Assembly: GCA_031253985.1 (NCBI GenBank) | Contig: JAIRVH010000045.1 | Span: forward strand, 17,711-81,710 | Direction of reading: 5' to 3' | Length of the DNA stretch: 64,000 nt | Source: Sphingobacterium sp. | Lineage (GTDB): Bacteria > Bacteroidota > Bacteroidia > Sphingobacteriales > Sphingobacteriaceae | Part shown: positions 1 to 8,724 of the stretch, piece after piece | Numbering within the stretch: position 1 is the stretch's first letter | Layout of the letters: each line of letters opens with the position of its first letter | The notes under the pieces: generated by a model | Seen by the model: only the letters and a program-made list of their open reading frames with translations | What the model was told of the DNA's origin: nothing | Databases searched by the model: none | Program-made: the position numbers and the translations under genes

Positions 1-156
1 TAGCTATTTCTTTCTATTCCCTGAAATTAACAACAAAGTGACAAATGAGTCCCTGTTTAGCCGAACATTTTGGTTATGTTTGCCGTTTTTGTGCTTTAAA
101 ATCGATGCTTTTTTTGAGCATCTGAAAAAATACCCCTATTAAATTGGAGAAATATC

Positions 157-1281
157 ATGATAGCAGACATTAGTGACAAAGAAATCAGTGGGCTTTATAA
201 AACAGGTATTATTCAACAGACTGCTTATTGGTCTGCAGTAAAAAAAATGCAGGGCATACAGTCGAAGGCATTTAACTTTAAATCGAAACAGTCTGATCTC
301 TATATCGGGGTCGACGACGATACGTATTTTATTGGTGATTTATTGATTATTATACAGACCATAGATCAGGAACACTGCATTGCCTATGTACCTTATGGAC
401 CGGAGATCGAACCTTCAGATGAGAATCAAGGTTATTTTTTGGAACAGTTATCGGAGAGTTTGCGTTCCCATCTGCCCCCAAATTGCATTATGATACGCTA
501 CGATCTATCCTGGGAGTCTCATTGGGCTAAAGAGGATGATTGTTATGACCTTCATGGGAACTGGTTGGGGATGCCCGAAAAACGTATTCAGGAGATGCGT
601 TTTAACTTTAATACGGAAAACTGGAATTTTCATAAAGCAAATACAGACATCCTTCCTTCCAATACTATTTTTATGGACCTTAGAAAGGAAGAGGATATGC
701 TGCTTGCACATATGAAATCCAAGACGAGATATAATATTAATCTGGCAGAACGGAAAGGGGTGCGTGTGCGTTCACTCGGACTGGAAAGTTTGGAAATCTG
801 GTATGAGCTTTATAGGCAGACAGCTCTTCGCAACAACTTCTTTTTACATGATATCAGTTATTTTAAGATTGTTCTATCCGCAAGGGCAAATGATACCTTA
901 TCGCCTGCAGATGTCTATCTTTTAGTCGCCGAAGCGGATAACCAGCCTCTAGCGGCCATGTTTTTGGTGATAGCAGCAAATCGGGGGACTTATCTATATG
1001 GGGCTTCTGCTTCAGAAAATCGTAACTATATGGCAACTTATGCTTTGCAATGGCGCGCAATGCAGCTTGCGAAAGAAAAAGGATGTACAGAATATGATTT
1101 CTTTGGCGTATCTCCACAGGCCGATCCTTCACATCCTTTATATGGACTTTATCGGTTCAAAACAGGCTTTGGTGGTGAAATCTACCACCGCATGGGCTGT
1201 TGGGATTATCCGCTGGACAATAGAAAATATCAATACTATGCTTCAATGGAGTTCAAAAACCAAAGTTATCACTTGAGTTAG
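157..1281 (+). CDS. FemAB-like peptidoglycan bridge / GNAT-fold aminoacyltransferase
   Basis: A 374-residue soluble protein with no signal peptide. Its overall pattern matches the FemAB/FemX family, whose members carry duplicated GNAT-like folds and add amino acids to lipid-linked peptidoglycan precursors or other acceptors. The central stretch (about residues 180-215), with KSKTRYNINLAERKGV, is the recognisable FemAB core. The C-terminal part (about 285-345), with YGASASENRNYMATYALQW and then YDFFGV and RFKTGFGG, is the usual conserved end. The ATG at 157 gives a start typical for the family. It stands alone and is convergent with the outer-membrane protein gene 4 bp downstream. The amino-acid donor and acceptor cannot be read from sequence, so the cell-wall role is inferred from the family. 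Confidence 0.8.
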   Translation: MIADISDKEISGLYKTGIIQQTAYWSAVKKMQGIQSKAFNFKSKQSDLYIGVDDDTYFIGDLLIIIQTIDQEHCIAYVPYGPEIEPSDENQGYFLEQLSESLRSHLPPNCIMIRYDLSWESHWAKEDDCYDLHGNWLGMPEKRIQEMRFNFNTENWNFHKANTDILPSNTIFMDLRKEEDMLLAHMKSKTRYNINLAERKGVRVRSLGLESLEIWYELYRQTALRNNFFLHDISYFKIVLSARANDTLSPADVYLLVAEADNQPLAAMFLVIAANRGTYLYGASASENRNYMATYALQWRAMQLAKEKGCTEYDFFGVSPQADPSHPLYGLYRFKTGFGGEIYHRMGCWDYPLDNRKYQYYASMEFKNQSYHLS

Positions 1282-1284
1282 GGT

Positions 1285-2538
1285 TTAGAATACTTCGCCT
1301 AGGGTAAGTCTCACGCCGCGGTGGTTCTTGCTGATCCCATAGTCGATGCCGATATTGGTGCCTGAATTTTTGTTAAACTTGATTCGCGCACCAGCACCGG
1401 TGCCTACATTCCAATCCTCAAACATGCTGTTTTTTGGCCCATTTAAAGTGGTGAAATTCATAAACGCAACAAATCCAAATAAGCCGTTCTTCGTGATATC
1501 GCGACGGTATTCCGTTTCTAAATAATAAAGCGATTTTCCCCGAAAACGGCTGACGGGAAAACCTCTTCCAGAACTGTTGTATGGATCCCATCCTAAATTG
1601 GGAAGATCAAGATAGGGAGCTTTGCTATTAAATACAGTCCAGAAAAAACTTCTTATAGCAATCATATTTTGTCGGTTTCGGTCTTGTGTGAGCCTATGGT
1701 AGCGTCTCACTTCGAGAAATAATGATTTCCAATTCTGATCACTTCCTAAAAATATCGGATTTACGCGAAACTGTAAATTGGCATAGTTACCCGACCAGGT
1801 ATTGATCGAATTGGCTCGTGTATCGTAGATTAAATTGAAGCTGACTCCTGAAGACATGGTATTATCTTTTAAATCTGTTCCATAAGGGTACGAGGTGTAT
1901 TCTTCCAACGGGATACTGCTTGTCGACTTAATATTCATTCGATAATCCAGATCATAACCAATTCCCATAAAAAGACCCCCATGAATTCTTTTTAACGCAT
2001 GTTGGTATAAACGAAAATAGGTGTAATCTAAATTAATCTGTTGATCGCCATGATGCTCTTTACCGATTCCCCAAGTTTCGTGTGGATATTTTAGCAGACG
2101 AATATCCCCATCAATCACCCACGAATTTTCCTTTAACCAGATGTAGGAGCGTATGGGGAGTCCAAATCGCTTACCAAAATTGGTGTAAGGCGTAAAAGTC
2201 ATTTTGGACATATAGGTGTCTGAGCGATCGCCCAAATAAAATCCTGCAGTTGTACTTGTAATTAAAGCATGACCACCTCCGGGGACATTTGTTGAAAATG
2301 GTAAAAAAGAAAAATATATTTTTTTTCCTGTGCTATCAACGGATTCCGGTGGTTTGATATTCAGTATTTCCTTGCCAATGTCAATGAGATCCCTTTGTTT
2401 ACTTGTATCAGCGAGATGTTTGGTAGTTTCTATCTCATTGACGGGCCGTTGCGCATATAAGGTATCACAAAGCGCAATTAAAACCAGCAAAATGGGCAAT
2501 TTAAAAAGAAAAATATATGCTCTATCGTCGTGTGTCAT
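1285..2538 (-). CDS. Outer-membrane beta-barrel protein, BamA/D15 surface-antigen type
   Basis: An exported protein of about 417 residues. The ATG at 2538 is preferred over the longer reading frame, which would begin with a TTG at 2577. From this ATG the protein opens with a hydrophobic signal segment ending in LYAQ. The rest alternates short polar and aromatic beta strands with glycine turns, and ends GVRLTLGEVF with a terminal aromatic residue, as in outer-membrane barrels. The C-terminal part (FRGKSLYYLETEYRRDI, then GAGARIKFNKNSGTNIGIDYG) resembles the Omp85/bacterial surface antigen barrel. No POTRA repeats are evident, so it is a short barrel-only member rather than BamA itself. The substrate is unknown. 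Confidence 0.7.
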   Translation of the reverse strand: MTHDDRAYIFLFKLPILLVLIALCDTLYAQRPVNEIETTKHLADTSKQRDLIDIGKEILNIKPPESVDSTGKKIYFSFLPFSTNVPGGGHALITSTTAGFYLGDRSDTYMSKMTFTPYTNFGKRFGLPIRSYIWLKENSWVIDGDIRLLKYPHETWGIGKEHHGDQQINLDYTYFRLYQHALKRIHGGLFMGIGYDLDYRMNIKSTSSIPLEEYTSYPYGTDLKDNTMSSGVSFNLIYDTRANSINTWSGNYANLQFRVNPIFLGSDQNWKSLFLEVRRYHRLTQDRNRQNMIAIRSFFWTVFNSKAPYLDLPNLGWDPYNSSGRGFPVSRFRGKSLYYLETEYRRDITKNGLFGFVAFMNFTTLNGPKNSMFEDWNVGTGAGARIKFNKNSGTNIGIDYGISKNHRGVRLTLGEVF

Positions 2539-2828
2539 GAAAGAATGCAATCTAATAGGAATTAGACAGAATAGCAATATTCAAACCAATAATTTATTCA
2601 TTCTGTCACGTTTTGGCTATACAACGGATTGATTGAAAATTCATTCACCTAGAAAAAAATAGCTTTTACCGATTTTAATGTAATGTTAATCTAAATGTAA
2701 TGAAATCGATATATCACTTGTCTTAACTTTGAATCAGAAAATAAATAAAAAAAGTACGCAACAAATTTAGGCAGTGCGCGACAATCAAATAAGAAAATAT
2801 ACTAATACATTATAAAATTGAAAAAGAT

Positions 2829-3257
2829 ATGAAAACTTTAGTAAAAACATTTGTAGCAGCAGCAATGATTGCAATCTCTACTTGCTCAATGGCTTCTGTT
2901 AAACCAGAAGAACGCAATTTAATTACTGCTGATTTGGCCATCGACGAGTACGTTGGTGCAATGACCGAAGGTCAAATAGCTAATTTGGATAAGCTTTTTA
3001 CAGCTGATTTTAACCAAAAAATTTGTGGCAAACAAGATTTGCAACATAGTCGTCTTGAGATGATTGAGTTTTTGAAAAAACAAAAAGGTATCAAGATGAA
3101 CTGCAAAACAACCACCCAGATCGTTGAAGAATTACCTGATTATGCAATCGCGAAAGTTACGATGCAGTTCGACGGTTTTGCTAAAACGGATCTGATCACG
3201 CTTGTTAAAGAAAACGGAACCTGGAAAGTTTCCAAATCAGTAAACTCTTATAAATAG
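2829..3257 (+). CDS. Small exported NTF2-like (putative lumazine-binding type) protein
   Basis: A 142-residue protein with a clear Sec signal peptide (residues 1-22, cleavage after STCSMA). The mature part has the helix-then-sheet pattern of the NTF2/SnoaL superfamily: a helical start (DLAIDEYVGAMTEGQIANLDKLFTADF), a middle (LEMIEFLKKQKGIKMNCKTTTQIVEE) and a final strand pair (DLITLVKENGTWKVSKSVNSYK). Proteins of this shape in Bacteroidota are often named putative lumazine-binding proteins, although no ligand is shown. It is monocistronic, with a TAnnTTTG box (TAACTTTG at 2724-2731) about 100 bp upstream and a hairpin terminator directly after it. Function is unknown. Confidence 0.75.
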   Translation: MKTLVKTFVAAAMIAISTCSMASVKPEERNLITADLAIDEYVGAMTEGQIANLDKLFTADFNQKICGKQDLQHSRLEMIEFLKKQKGIKMNCKTTTQIVEELPDYAIAKVTMQFDGFAKTDLITLVKENGTWKVSKSVNSYK

Positions 3258-3293
3258 AAATTTACTGCAGAAGTTGGTTGATTAGAATAAGAA

Positions 3294-3325
3294 AGGGGGT
3301 ACTTAAATAAAGTAACCCCTTTTTT
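3294..3325. terminator. Bidirectional hairpin terminator between NTF2-like gene and tRNA-Ala
   Basis: Arms AGGGGGTACTT (3294-3304) and AAGTAACCCCT (3310-3320) pair with one mismatch and run into TTTTTT on the plus strand. On the minus strand the hairpin sits 2 bp beyond the tRNA 3' end and is followed by TTTCTTATTC, so it can also terminate the tRNA. Confidence 0.75.
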
Positions 3326-3326
3326 G

Positions 3327-3400
3327 TGGAGCATATCAGATTCGAACTGATCACCTCTTCGCTGCCAGCGAAGCGCTCTAGCCAAATGAGCTAATGCCCC
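3327..3400 (-). tRNA. tRNA-Ala (anticodon GGC)
   Basis: The reverse strand folds into a full cloverleaf. The acceptor stem is GGGGCAT / ATGCTCC with one G-U pair and discriminator A. The D arm is GCTCATTTGGCTAGAGC, and the anticodon stem CTTCG/CGAAG encloses loop CTGGCAG (anticodon GGC). The T arm is ATCAGTTCGAATCTGAT. CCA is not encoded. Anticodon GGC assigns it to alanine. Confidence 0.96.
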
Positions 3401-3666
3401 TGCTTTGTTTAGTGTCGCTAAGATAGTACTTTTTTAGAAAAACATCGTTTCTTTTTTATTTTTATGCAGTTTTTTCTATACTGTTATTCAGTTGCTTTTT
3501 TTTGAGAACCTAATTGTGCGCTAATCACTGTCCAGCTAAATACTTTGCAGATCTTTTTATCCTATTGAAAACAAGTGAGTTTGACGGATACGGTGTCTCT
3601 CTTATCAATCGACTGTTCCAATTTGCCTCGGCAAAAACTGTTGCTGAAACTTTTCCTATAAAGGTA

Positions 3667-4419
3667 TTATTGTTTTTCTGTTAAAAGCGCTTCTGTTCGT
3701 TTTATCTGACCTTTATCTTTCCAGGCATCGTGTCCGGGAATCACCATATTAATTTGGGGATATTTTGTCAGCAACCTTGCTAAGGATGGTTTCCATGATT
3801 TTACGTCTCCGTCGGCCGTAAACCCCAGGTCTCGAGCTTCCGAGCTTTTTATAAAACAGCCGCCGTCAAGGATCTTATATTCGGGAAACCAAACAACAAC
3901 GTTGTCCATGGAGTGTCCAGGACCAAAAAAGTTCAGAACAAAAGACTGACCACCGATTTTGTAGGTTTTATTGATGTCAACAAGATGAGCGGCTTGTGCT
4001 TTGTGATTTGCCTTTAGTAGATCATTCGTCATTTTTGTTGCGTAGGTGGGAATCCCAATGCGATTGTAATAGGCAAAACCACCTGCACGGTCTTCGTGCC
4101 AATGTGTTGCGTAAACAGCAATAACAGGTAAATCATGTCTTTGTTTAATACTATCCAGTAAGGGCTGGTATTGGGTAGAATCCCATGGGGTGTCAAAAAG
4201 GATAACACCTTTTTTCGTGATTAAGTACAAGGCATTAGCTGCATATTTGGCGCCATCAAAGGTATTAAAGGTCGTGTAGAGATATAGTTTCGAATTAATT
4301 TTTTCTATTAAAAGAGGCTTCTCCTGCGCCTGTAATGCTGGAGTAAGGCATAGAAAACCAGTGCTCAAGCAAAAACTAACAAGGAGAACACGGATATTGG
4401 CTGAAAGAAGTGAAATCAT
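3667..4419 (-). CDS. Subclass B1 metallo-beta-lactamase
   Basis: A 250-residue exported zinc hydrolase with a Sec signal ending about residue 31 (LQAQ). The complete B1 zinc site is readable: H106-W-H108-E-D110-R (HxHxDR), H169 in GPGHSMDNVVVWFP, C188 in GGCFIKS, and H230 in VIPGHD. K191 of the carboxylate-binding motif is present. C188 separates B1 from B3 enzymes, and the HxHxD form excludes B2. The nearest known relatives by motif are chromosomal enzymes of flavobacteria and sphingobacteria (BlaB/IND/CGB-type), which hydrolyse penicillins, cephalosporins and carbapenems. That spectrum is inferred, not shown. No mobile element or integron flanks it, so it looks intrinsic. A KdgF-like cupin lies upstream on the same strand. 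Confidence 0.9.
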   Translation of the reverse strand: MISLLSANIRVLLVSFCLSTGFLCLTPALQAQEKPLLIEKINSKLYLYTTFNTFDGAKYAANALYLITKKGVILFDTPWDSTQYQPLLDSIKQRHDLPVIAVYATHWHEDRAGGFAYYNRIGIPTYATKMTNDLLKANHKAQAAHLVDINKTYKIGGQSFVLNFFGPGHSMDNVVVWFPEYKILDGGCFIKSSEARDLGFTADGDVKSWKPSLARLLTKYPQINMVIPGHDAWKDKGQIKRTEALLTEKQ

Positions 4420-4492
4420 ATTTTTTTTATGTTATTGCATTAACGTTGGAACGAAATGAATATTGCTTCTTCAACGTTTGATTAAAATATTT

Positions 4493-4831
4493 TTATATTG
4501 ATTGCACAAAATCTTCACGATAAGGATTGAACGAATCGATCAGTTCTCCTTCCTCAAGACATTCACATCCATGAATCAGATTTGAATAAATGATACACGA
4601 ATCTCCTGCCGTCAAGATGCTGTCAATACCATCAATATGGTATCTGAATTTTCCAGCACTGACATAAGAAATTTGCGTATGTGGATGTTGATGAAGTGCC
4701 CCTATGGCCCCTTTCTCAAATCGAACTTTCATGAGCATGAGCTCCTCGTTAAAAACGAGTATCTTGCGCATGACACCTTCGCCCAAGTCTGTCCATTGCT
4801 GTTCGCTGTCGTGTAGGAATATTTCGCTCAT
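4493..4831 (-). CDS. KdgF-like cupin (unsaturated uronate linearisation type)
   Basis: A small single-domain cupin. A longer frame opens at 4915, but the family begins close to MSEIFLHDSE (start at 4831, 112 residues), so that start is used. The pattern LGEGVMRKILVFNEELMLMKVRFEKG fits KdgF/pectin-degradation cupins. The metal ligands by this numbering are H47, H49, Q53 and H87, the last in LIHGC. KdgF enzymes convert 4,5-unsaturated uronates from pectin or alginate breakdown to linear keturonates. No lyase gene is adjacent, so the substrate here is uncertain, and many KdgF-like cupins of Bacteroidota lie outside polysaccharide loci. It is 73 bp upstream of the metallo-beta-lactamase on the same strand. 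Confidence 0.75.
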   Translation of the reverse strand: MSEIFLHDSEQQWTDLGEGVMRKILVFNEELMLMKVRFEKGAIGALHQHPHTQISYVSAGKFRYHIDGIDSILTAGDSCIIYSNLIHGCECLEEGELIDSFNPYREDFVQSI

Positions 4832-5024
4832 CTGATTGCTATTTTTGTGAATGTTTCGATCGTAAATCCTTTGATTTTCAATTATAGCAAATAAATATGA
4901 ATTTATGGTCAGCATATAAATATGCTTTGCAGAATTTGATGAAAGACGCAGAGAATTAAACCCAAATGATTCAAATAACGGAAAAAACAGTTATTTTGCG
5001 CTGGGGCAATATGGATATCCAAGT

Positions 5025-6938
5025 ATGAATTATTTCGACAAACTTATCACTTTATTACGTGAAGAACAACAATTTGATAGATTACAGCATGAGACTTTGT
5101 TATTGAAAAGTAGCTTGAATGAGCGACGGATGCAAGGCGTTACTTGGTTTCCGATTCAGATAATAGATACTGAGCTTGGAAGAGGGGATTATTTGTCTGT
5201 TAGTTTAAACAGAACCAATCATTATGACGTCGATCACAAGTTCCGCTTCGGTATGCCAGTTTCCCTATTCTCGAATCACGATCCCGAAAGGGACCGAATA
5301 GATGGGATTATATCCTCCATAAGTAGGGACGGGATGCGAATCTCATTTCGTGTGGATGAACTGCCTGAATGGAGCAGGAGAGGGAAGCTTGGTATTGATT
5401 TATTATTTGATGAGTATTCTTATCGGGAGATGTTCAATGCGCTGGAGAAAGGCAAGGAATTGGGTAAAGATACAAAGCAGGGTAGTTTCGTGAGGAAGTT
5501 AATCGGAGAAAAATTGATTCCAATGGAATCCAACGAGGAGTTCTTTGCCCACCCCAACTTGAATGTCAGTCAGAATAAAGCCGTTCAGCATATCTTGGAA
5601 GCCAATACAGTGGCACTTTTGCATGGCCCACCGGGGACAGGAAAGACAACAACATTGATACAGGCCGTGAAGGCATTATTAAAACAGGACAGCAAGCAGC
5701 TGTTGGTTGTTGCACCTAGCAACACGGCAGTTGATCTGTTGACCGAACGGTTGGATGCGGTTGGAGTCGCGGTAACAAGAATAGGTAACCCTGTAAAAGT
5801 TTCAGAACATCTCCAGGAGCTGACACTCGATGCAAAAATTGATCGACATCCTGCAAATAAGGATATTAAAACACTTCAAAAGCAAGTGCGTGCCTATACC
5901 GAGATGGCTCAAAAATATAAACGTAGCTTTGGAAAGGCGGAGCGGGAGCAAAGAAAAGCATTGTTTGATGAAGCTCACCGGATCCGGAAGGAGGTCGATC
6001 AGATTCAAGATTTTATCAGCGCAGATGTTTTGGACAAATCGCAGGTAATCACTGCAACATTGGTTGGATCAAATCATGAGGTTATTCGAAATCGTAGCTA
6101 TGAAACAGTCATTATAGATGAGGCTGCACAGGCACTGGAGCCTGCTTGCTGGATCCCGATATTAAAAGCACATCGACTTGTTTTAGCTGGCGATCACAAT
6201 CAATTGTCGCCTACGGTAAAATCCAGTAAAATAGCTGGTCATGGCTTAAGTCATACGCTATTCGAAAAATTGGTAGACCATAATCCGCAATTAGTTTCTT
6301 TGCTAGATGTGCAATATCGAATGAACGAACAAATTATGCAATATCCTTCCGTAGCGCTGTATGATGGTTTATTAAGGGCGGATAGCGCAGTCGCACATTG
6401 GAGCATAGCAGGAGATTCTGAGCCCGTGTTATTTATTGATACAGCGGGAGCGGGATTTGAAGAAACAGAAATCGATGGAGCAATCTTCAATTCCGGGGAA
6501 GCCCATTTTCTGACATCTCATCTGAACGAACATATTGGGGCTTGGACAGCTTCCTTAAGCATCGATGAAAGCCTGAGCATCGGAGTGATCGCACCTTATC
6601 GGAAACAGGTCTCGTTATTACAGGAAATACGTGAGGGGGAGGAGAGACTGAAACCTTTTGCTGATTTGATTAAAATACAGACCATCGATAGTTTTCAAGG
6701 CCAGGAGAAAGATATTATCTATATCAGCTTGACGCGAAGTAACGCTGAACAGCAGATTGGTTTTTTGTCCGATGTTCGACGGATGAATGTGGCAATGACT
6801 AGAGCGAAGAAAAAGCTGATTGTAATAGGTGATAGTGCCACAATCGGTTCACATCCTTTCTATCGTGATTTTATCGCCTATACCGAAGCAATCGGGCATT
6901 ACCATAGTGTTTGGGAATGGGATATTTCAGCGATATAA
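5025..6938 (+). CDS. Superfamily 1B DNA/RNA helicase, IGHMBP2/Upf1-like
   Basis: A 637-residue AAA-type SF1 helicase. Motifs in order are Walker A GPPGTGKT (201-208), Walker B DEAA (365-368, IIDEAAQALEP), motif III GDHNQLSPT (about 390), QYRMN (about 430), motif V TIDSFQGQEKD (about 553) and motif VI NVAMTRAKKKL (about 588). The DEAA box with GDxxQL and the N-terminal beta-barrel insert before Walker A match the Upf1/SMUBP-2 branch that unwinds RNA or DNA 5' to 3'. The bacterial role is not defined, and RNA metabolism or repair is an inference. A perfect 36-bp palindrome begins directly after the stop codon. Confidence 0.9.
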   Translation: MNYFDKLITLLREEQQFDRLQHETLLLKSSLNERRMQGVTWFPIQIIDTELGRGDYLSVSLNRTNHYDVDHKFRFGMPVSLFSNHDPERDRIDGIISSISRDGMRISFRVDELPEWSRRGKLGIDLLFDEYSYREMFNALEKGKELGKDTKQGSFVRKLIGEKLIPMESNEEFFAHPNLNVSQNKAVQHILEANTVALLHGPPGTGKTTTLIQAVKALLKQDSKQLLVVAPSNTAVDLLTERLDAVGVAVTRIGNPVKVSEHLQELTLDAKIDRHPANKDIKTLQKQVRAYTEMAQKYKRSFGKAEREQRKALFDEAHRIRKEVDQIQDFISADVLDKSQVITATLVGSNHEVIRNRSYETVIIDEAAQALEPACWIPILKAHRLVLAGDHNQLSPTVKSSKIAGHGLSHTLFEKLVDHNPQLVSLLDVQYRMNEQIMQYPSVALYDGLLRADSAVAHWSIAGDSEPVLFIDTAGAGFEETEIDGAIFNSGEAHFLTSHLNEHIGAWTASLSIDESLSIGVIAPYRKQVSLLQEIREGEERLKPFADLIKIQTIDSFQGQEKDIIYISLTRSNAEQQIGFLSDVRRMNVAMTRAKKKLIVIGDSATIGSHPFYRDFIAYTEAIGHYHSVWEWDISAI

Positions 6939-6974
6939 TGCATAAAGCCATTTCCCGGGAAATGGCTTTATGCA
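6939..6974. terminator. Perfect 36-bp palindrome between convergent genes (probable bidirectional terminator)
   Basis: Two 18-base arms are perfectly self-complementary around CCC|GGG at 6956/6957. The palindrome starts 1 bp after the helicase stop and lies 51 bp before the end of the convergent acyl-CoA dehydrogenase gene. T-rich sequence follows on the plus side (CAGTTTATT). Confidence 0.65.
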
Positions 6975-7025
6975 GTTTATTCCACCGTGCTAAAAAACAG
7001 TTGACTTCGTTAACACAACGCTTGA

Positions 7026-8546
7026 TTAAGAAGTGAACTTCATCCAGTCTGTGTTCTCGTCATAGTTCATCAGTGGTTCGGCATTATTATTATTTGATAA
7101 TTGGCCAACCAACATATAAATGTCCATGCTAACATGCTGACGTGTTATTTCGGTCATCTTATCATTGAATCCAGCATTGTTAATTTGTAAAACATATTGG
7201 AAACAAATCACACGAGCTATTATTTTTCCAAGTGTAACCAGTTCGCGTTGCTTAGGCTGTAACGGAAAGTCAAAATTCAAGATTGATGAGAAAAATGGCG
7301 CAGCGAATTCAGTTCCGCTATATTTTTTTAAGAAAGACAATAAGTTACTTTCTTTAGTTTTACGCATAAGTTTGCCGATAGCTTCAGCCACTTGTGAATA
7401 AAGCATCTCATTTGATCCTTCGAATATTTGGAAAGGTCTGCTGTCAATGAGGCCACGGCCTGCAACATGATCCAATCTATAACCATTTGCACCTGATAAT
7501 TGCACACATATTTGCGCGGCTTCGTGCATTAAGTCTGTCACAAACGCTTTCACACTATTGGCATCTACACCATGAGCGGAAAGGTCATTATTGATGGAAC
7601 TAATCGAGACGCTGTACGAACACATTGCGGAACACAATGTAAATGCAGCCTGTATGCGCGACAATTGAAACTTAACGGAGTCTAATTCATTTAAACTAAT
7701 GCCCGCTACACGGCGTTCTGAGCAATGTTTCATGGCTTCGTCCAACATGCGTTTTATAAAGCCCATACCCATTCCAGGGAACTGCAATCTGCTGCGGTGC
7801 AGAGTGTCCAGCATCAATTTAATACCTGTGCTCTCTGGGTTTAGTTTGTGACTCGTAGGAACATTGATGTCAATGTTATTAACCCCGTAGGGGATTGCAT
7901 ATAGACCAAGGCTATTGTATTTCTTTGTAACAACAATCTTTTGTTCTTCCGAAGCATTCTCCGTTACAAAAAAGTCGATATCCCGCACCAGTTCTCCATT
8001 TTCATTTTTCTTACGTGCTGTTACGAGCCAAAAATCCGCCGCGCCAGTAAGGCCCTGCCAATGTTTTTCCCCCTTTATAAAATATTTATCATCCTTCTGT
8101 TCGTACGATGTTCGCATATTGAGCGCGTCACTGCCGTAAGCTTGTTCGGTAATCATCAGTCCTCCCATGGCTTGATTTTCCAGAAATTGCTGGAATATCT
8201 TCTCCTGAAGTAATGTATTGCCATATTTAGCAAAAGGCTCCAAAAATAAGGCAATATTAATTCCGAAGATCAGCGAGAGGGATAGTGACTCATAAGAAGC
8301 GGCTGCAAGTACCCCCAAGCATTCTTTGACATGAAGGCCTCGGCCACCATGGTGTTCGGGGATAGCAACCGATAAGGGTTGCATTTTCATGATCTCAGCT
8401 AAAAACTCAGGCGGCAGACCGCGCGTTAGACTGAGGGAATTGTAATCGTACTCTTTATTAAATAAGCTTGATAGCCTAGTTTTAAAATTCGCAATAAACA
8501 AATCGAAATCTTGGGTTATATTGTTGTGTTCTGAAACCTTAAGCAT
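7026..8546 (-). CDS. Acyl-CoA dehydrogenase family flavoprotein
   Basis: A 506-residue FAD enzyme of the acyl-CoA dehydrogenase superfamily. The N-terminal helical domain (to about 125) is followed by the beta domain with MITEQAYGSD, where the substrate and flavin site sits. The C-terminal helical domain carries GANGYRLDHVAGRGLIDSRPFQIFEGSNEMLYSQ, which matches the conserved acyl-CoA dehydrogenase segment with its catalytic and FAD-contacting region. The extra C-terminal tail of about 120 residues makes it longer than a standard 380-residue member. The substrate is unknown, and no beta-oxidation genes are adjacent. An AraC-family regulator lies upstream on the same strand and may control it. 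Confidence 0.85.
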   Translation of the reverse strand: MLKVSEHNNITQDFDLFIANFKTRLSSLFNKEYDYNSLSLTRGLPPEFLAEIMKMQPLSVAIPEHHGGRGLHVKECLGVLAAASYESLSLSLIFGINIALFLEPFAKYGNTLLQEKIFQQFLENQAMGGLMITEQAYGSDALNMRTSYEQKDDKYFIKGEKHWQGLTGAADFWLVTARKKNENGELVRDIDFFVTENASEEQKIVVTKKYNSLGLYAIPYGVNNIDINVPTSHKLNPESTGIKLMLDTLHRSRLQFPGMGMGFIKRMLDEAMKHCSERRVAGISLNELDSVKFQLSRIQAAFTLCSAMCSYSVSISSINNDLSAHGVDANSVKAFVTDLMHEAAQICVQLSGANGYRLDHVAGRGLIDSRPFQIFEGSNEMLYSQVAEAIGKLMRKTKESNLLSFLKKYSGTEFAAPFFSSILNFDFPLQPKQRELVTLGKIIARVICFQYVLQINNAGFNDKMTEITRQHVSMDIYMLVGQLSNNNNAEPLMNYDENTDWMKFTS

Positions 8547-8724
8547 CTTTAAAATATGTAATTAAATGATGGAACAATGTCGATCGAAACAGAAAGAAGA
8601 AGGAGTGTCTGTTGAACTAAAATTCTCTTTTGTTTCAATCACTTACACAAAATTAACTGCAATCAATTTGATTCGCTTGTGTACTTCAGTATAAAAGATA
8701 GGACAAATCGTGCATGTTGAAAAT

